Shown: positions 9,591-11,265 of the stretch, piece by piece
Layout of the letters: each line of letters opens with the position of its first letter
Numbering within the stretch: position 1 is the stretch's first letter
Translations under genes and position numbers: made by a program
From: Larix sibirica
Lineage: Eukaryota; Streptophyta; Pinopsida; Pinales; Pinaceae
Reading direction: 5' to 3'
Assembly (NCBI GenBank): GCA_004151065.3
Contig: NWUY0300069675.1
Coordinates: forward strand, 7,031 to 18,295
DNA: 11,265 nucleotides
Notes under the pieces: model-generated
What the model was told of the DNA's origin: nothing
The model's database searches: none
What the model saw: the letters and a program-made list of their open reading frames with translations, nothing else

Positions 9591-9915
9591 ATCGACTCCG
9601 ATCCATATATTTTTGACAGGAAGTTATGGAACTGGAAATACTCACATTTCTAGAGTTCTTTATGATTCCCTTCTCCATCTCTATGACAAATAAATTGGTA
9701 GCAATCCATTGAAAATAAAAGGTCTCATAGTTTCTTTTACTGGAAAAATAGCTTACAATATTAATGGATTAACAATACATGTTGCCCTCAAATCTCCATT
9801 GAATTAATAAAAGATGCTCCCATTAAGTGCAAACACACTTGATCTTCTATAAAAAGACCATGAGCAAATTCAAGTTATTTTAAATAACAAGGTGTCTTTG
9901 ATGGGTTCTAAATTC
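9586..9915 (+). pseudogene. Pif1-type helicase, Walker A to Walker B
   Basis: The Walker A motif reads GSYGTGNT (9619-9642). It matches GxxGxGKT except that the nucleotide-binding Lys (9637-9639) is Asn. Motif Ia follows as TGKIAYNINGLTIHVAL, close to the Pif1/RecD consensus. The Walker B position reads VILNNKVSLMG (from 9874), where Pif1 proteins have Ile-Asp-Glu: Asn (9886-9888) and Lys (9889-9891) replace the two acidic residues. Stops occur at 9691, 9805, 9808 and 9850. A working helicase would unwind the donor strand during transposition; this one should neither bind nor hydrolyse ATP. Confidence 0.9.
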
Positions 9916-10372
9916 TCTATAACATAGACAAATACTTGTGTGAGATAATGCATATGCCAGTGAAACCTTTTGGAAACCTTGAAATCATATTCTGTGGTGA
10001 CTTGTTGCAAGCAGAGCATGTACATGTTGCTTGGATTTTGGAACAACCAATATTTCAATAACAAACATTCCCTTGTAGCTTTTGGGTTGATATCGTAAAG
10101 TACTATGAGTTGAAATATGTTGTTCAACAAACTGGTGAGACGTTTGTCTCGAATTTGAGTGGGATTAGAACAGCAAATCAAACAATAGACGATATTAACT
10201 ATCTTAACCGATAGTGTCATAGACAACCACCATTAGACCCGGCCTTTCCCTATCTCTACTATTTCAATAAATATGTTCAAAAACATAATTCCAAGATGTT
10301 GTCTCTTGTAGAAACCAAAGCGTTTACATTAACAACTGATGACTTGAAAATTGACCAACTTGAAAAAACCTA
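9915..10372 (+). pseudogene. Pif1-type helicase, motif III and following region
   Basis: After a frame change near 9915 the reading gives KPFGNLEIIFCGDLLQAEHV. The GDLLQ part (from 9996) is the Pif1 motif III (GD-x-x-Q), which senses nucleotide state. Downstream, YYELKYVVQQTG, IRTANQTIDDINYLN and FPYLYYFNK are characteristic of the Helitron helicase middle region. Stops lie at 10059, 10212 and 10371. The reading changes frame again near 10370. Confidence 0.87.
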
Positions 10373-10957
10373 AATAGTCAAAAGACTATTCAACTTCCAT
10401 ATATAATCATCTTGAAAAAGAACATGCTTGTTGAACTTGTCGGAGGAAACTACTCAACTGTATATGGCTTGGTCAATGGCATAAACGTTCTTTTCAAAGA
10501 GTATTCTCTCATATCCCCTGACATCATTTGGATCGAGTTCACAAATTTGAAATTCGCTACATTCGCACATGCGAAGATGCAACAATTTTACACATCTTCT
10601 ACCATGGACATTTGGACACCTATCAAACAAGCGACAACACAAATTTCTCTTGGAAATGGAAAGAGTATGGTGCAAAGACAATTCCCTATCCAATTGGCAT
10701 GTGCAAGAACAATCCATAGAGCACAAGGGATGACAATGGAAAAGCTAGAATTTGATCCAAAAGGGGCAAGAAGACACAGTCTCGTTTACACCGCACTTTC
10801 TTGTGTCAAAAACATTGATTGCCTCTTTCTTATAAACAATTTTGAGCAAAAGAACTTTTCAATTTTCGTTAAAGTTGTCATTGAAGTTCGAAGATTGAAA
10901 AAACATGCACCTTTGCAATTCCAATATGGAATAAGTTCATTCCTAGTTGCAAATTAA
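10373..10957 (+). pseudogene. Pif1-type helicase C-terminal part (motifs V and VI)
   Basis: This open stretch of about 194 codons starts in the run QLPYIIILKKNMLVELVGGN, typical of Pif1 helicases. It continues through LVNGINVLFKEY and an eroded variable region to QFPIQLACARTIHRAQGMT (about 10679-10735), the motif that contains TIH-x-x-QG. Motif VI follows as YTALSCVKN. The residue after Ser is Cys (TGT, 10802-10804), where the family has the arginine finger. The change fits one C-to-T transition from CGT, as expected from CpG methylation decay. A TAA at 10955-10957 ends the frame, but the same frame continues without a shift into the EEP domain. No ATG stands at the start because this is an internal piece of a larger protein. 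Confidence 0.92.
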
Positions 10958-11265
10958 ATACTCATTTCTTCGTTAAATACACAGAGTTTGGCTTTACACA
11001 TTGACGATGTTGCAAATGACTTTGAACTAATGAAAGCAGATATTTTGTGTTTACAAGAAACCCATATGCATATGCTTGCAAACAAAGTAAAATTTTCAAA
11101 ACACTACACTTGTACACTGACATGTTCAGTTCATGGAATCCTTACTATGGTTAAAAAAAACATTCCCCTCCTGAAAACAAAACTTTATACAGAAAGATCA
11201 TTCGAAGCAATTGTCGCTAGTCTAAAACTTCCACAAGGGACTTTGAAGGTTGTGAATATTTATAA
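10958..11265 (+). pseudogene. Endonuclease/exonuclease/phosphatase (EEP) domain, N-terminal half, cut by window edge
   Basis: In the same frame as the helicase, past its single TAA, the sequence reads SLNTQSLALHIDDVANDFEL and then ADILCLQETHM. The early Asn (10976-10978) and the Glu of the CLQET motif (11057-11059) are metal and active-site residues of the AP-endonuclease-like EEP fold. A further strand pattern (VKKNIPLL, then LKVVNIY at the edge) fits the domain order. The frame has no stop from 10958 to the window end. Helentrons carry such a nuclease, which has been linked to non-LTR retrotransposon endonucleases. The catalytic Asp and His of the C-terminal half would lie beyond the window and cannot be judged. 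Confidence 0.82.

Larger units (their letters stand above)
5115..11265 (+). mobile_element. Decayed autonomous Helentron/Helitron2-like rolling-circle transposon, right end missing
   Basis: All domains lie on the forward strand in the order OTU, OTU-like, paired CxxC, DUF6570-like, Helitron N-terminal/Rep, Pif1-type helicase, EEP nuclease. Rep joined to a Pif1-family helicase defines Helitrons. Extra OTU protease and EEP endonuclease domains are known from the Helentron/Helitron2 branch. About ten frame changes are needed, near 5770, 6880-6962, 8147, 8540, 8908-8915, 9008-9014, 9180, 9585, 9915 and 10370. More than twenty in-frame stops also interrupt the reading, so the element is a pseudogene copy. 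The EEP domain continues past the window edge, so the 3' terminus is not included. I could not identify the 5' terminus. Confidence 0.9.

Noticed and set aside
9870-10226. Reverse-strand 118-codon frame
   Set aside because: It is the shadow of the helicase Walker B to motif III region, whose forward reading has clear family motifs.
10454-10726. Reverse-strand Cys-rich 90-codon frame
   Set aside because: It is antisense to helicase motif V on the forward strand, with no independent motif.
5115-11265. A new defence or antiviral system (OTU, nuclease and helicase together)
   Set aside because: The Helitron-specific Rep text and the HUH and Y2 motifs place all the domains in one transposon protein, so a separate system is not needed.

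Overview
The window looks like nuclear DNA of a eukaryote: AT-rich, mostly non-coding in its left half, and carrying a decayed rolling-circle (Helitron-superfamily) transposon in its right half. Such elements are known from eukaryotes. The long AT-rich, pyrimidine-tract-rich flank would suit a large plant genome such as a gymnosperm or fern, but nothing in the window fixes the lineage.

Positions 1-5114 hold no gene I can name. They contain an unrecognised reverse-strand reading frame (7-492), a second one (2683-3096), a 49-codon ATG-started forward frame (2166-2315), and a perfect 56-bp tandem duplication (3733-3847). The rest shows dense stops on both strands. The plus strand is T-rich through most of this part and becomes A-rich close to 5.1 kb, where the transposon coding remnant begins.

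Positions 5115-11265 are one forward-strand coding remnant of an autonomous Helentron/Helitron2-type element. The reading must change frame about ten times and cross more than twenty in-frame stops. In order it encodes: an OTU-like cysteine protease domain; a second OTU-like domain with Ser in the nucleophile position; a linker with paired CxxC motifs; a DUF6570-like domain; the Helitron-specific N-terminal region and HUH/Y2 Rep nuclease; a Pif1-family helicase; and, after a single stop in the same frame, the start of an endonuclease/exonuclease/phosphatase (EEP) domain cut by the right edge.

In a living element these parts would act as one polyprotein: Rep nicks and joins single strands at the element ends, the helicase unwinds the displaced strand, and the OTU and EEP domains are accessory activities typical of the Helentron branch. 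This copy is dead. The second HUH histidine is Gln, the Walker A lysine is Asn, the Walker B Asp-Glu is Asn-Lys, and the motif VI arginine is Cys. The paired Rep tyrosines, the first OTU Cys and His, and the EEP Asn and Glu remain. The 3' end lies outside the window and I could not place the 5' end.
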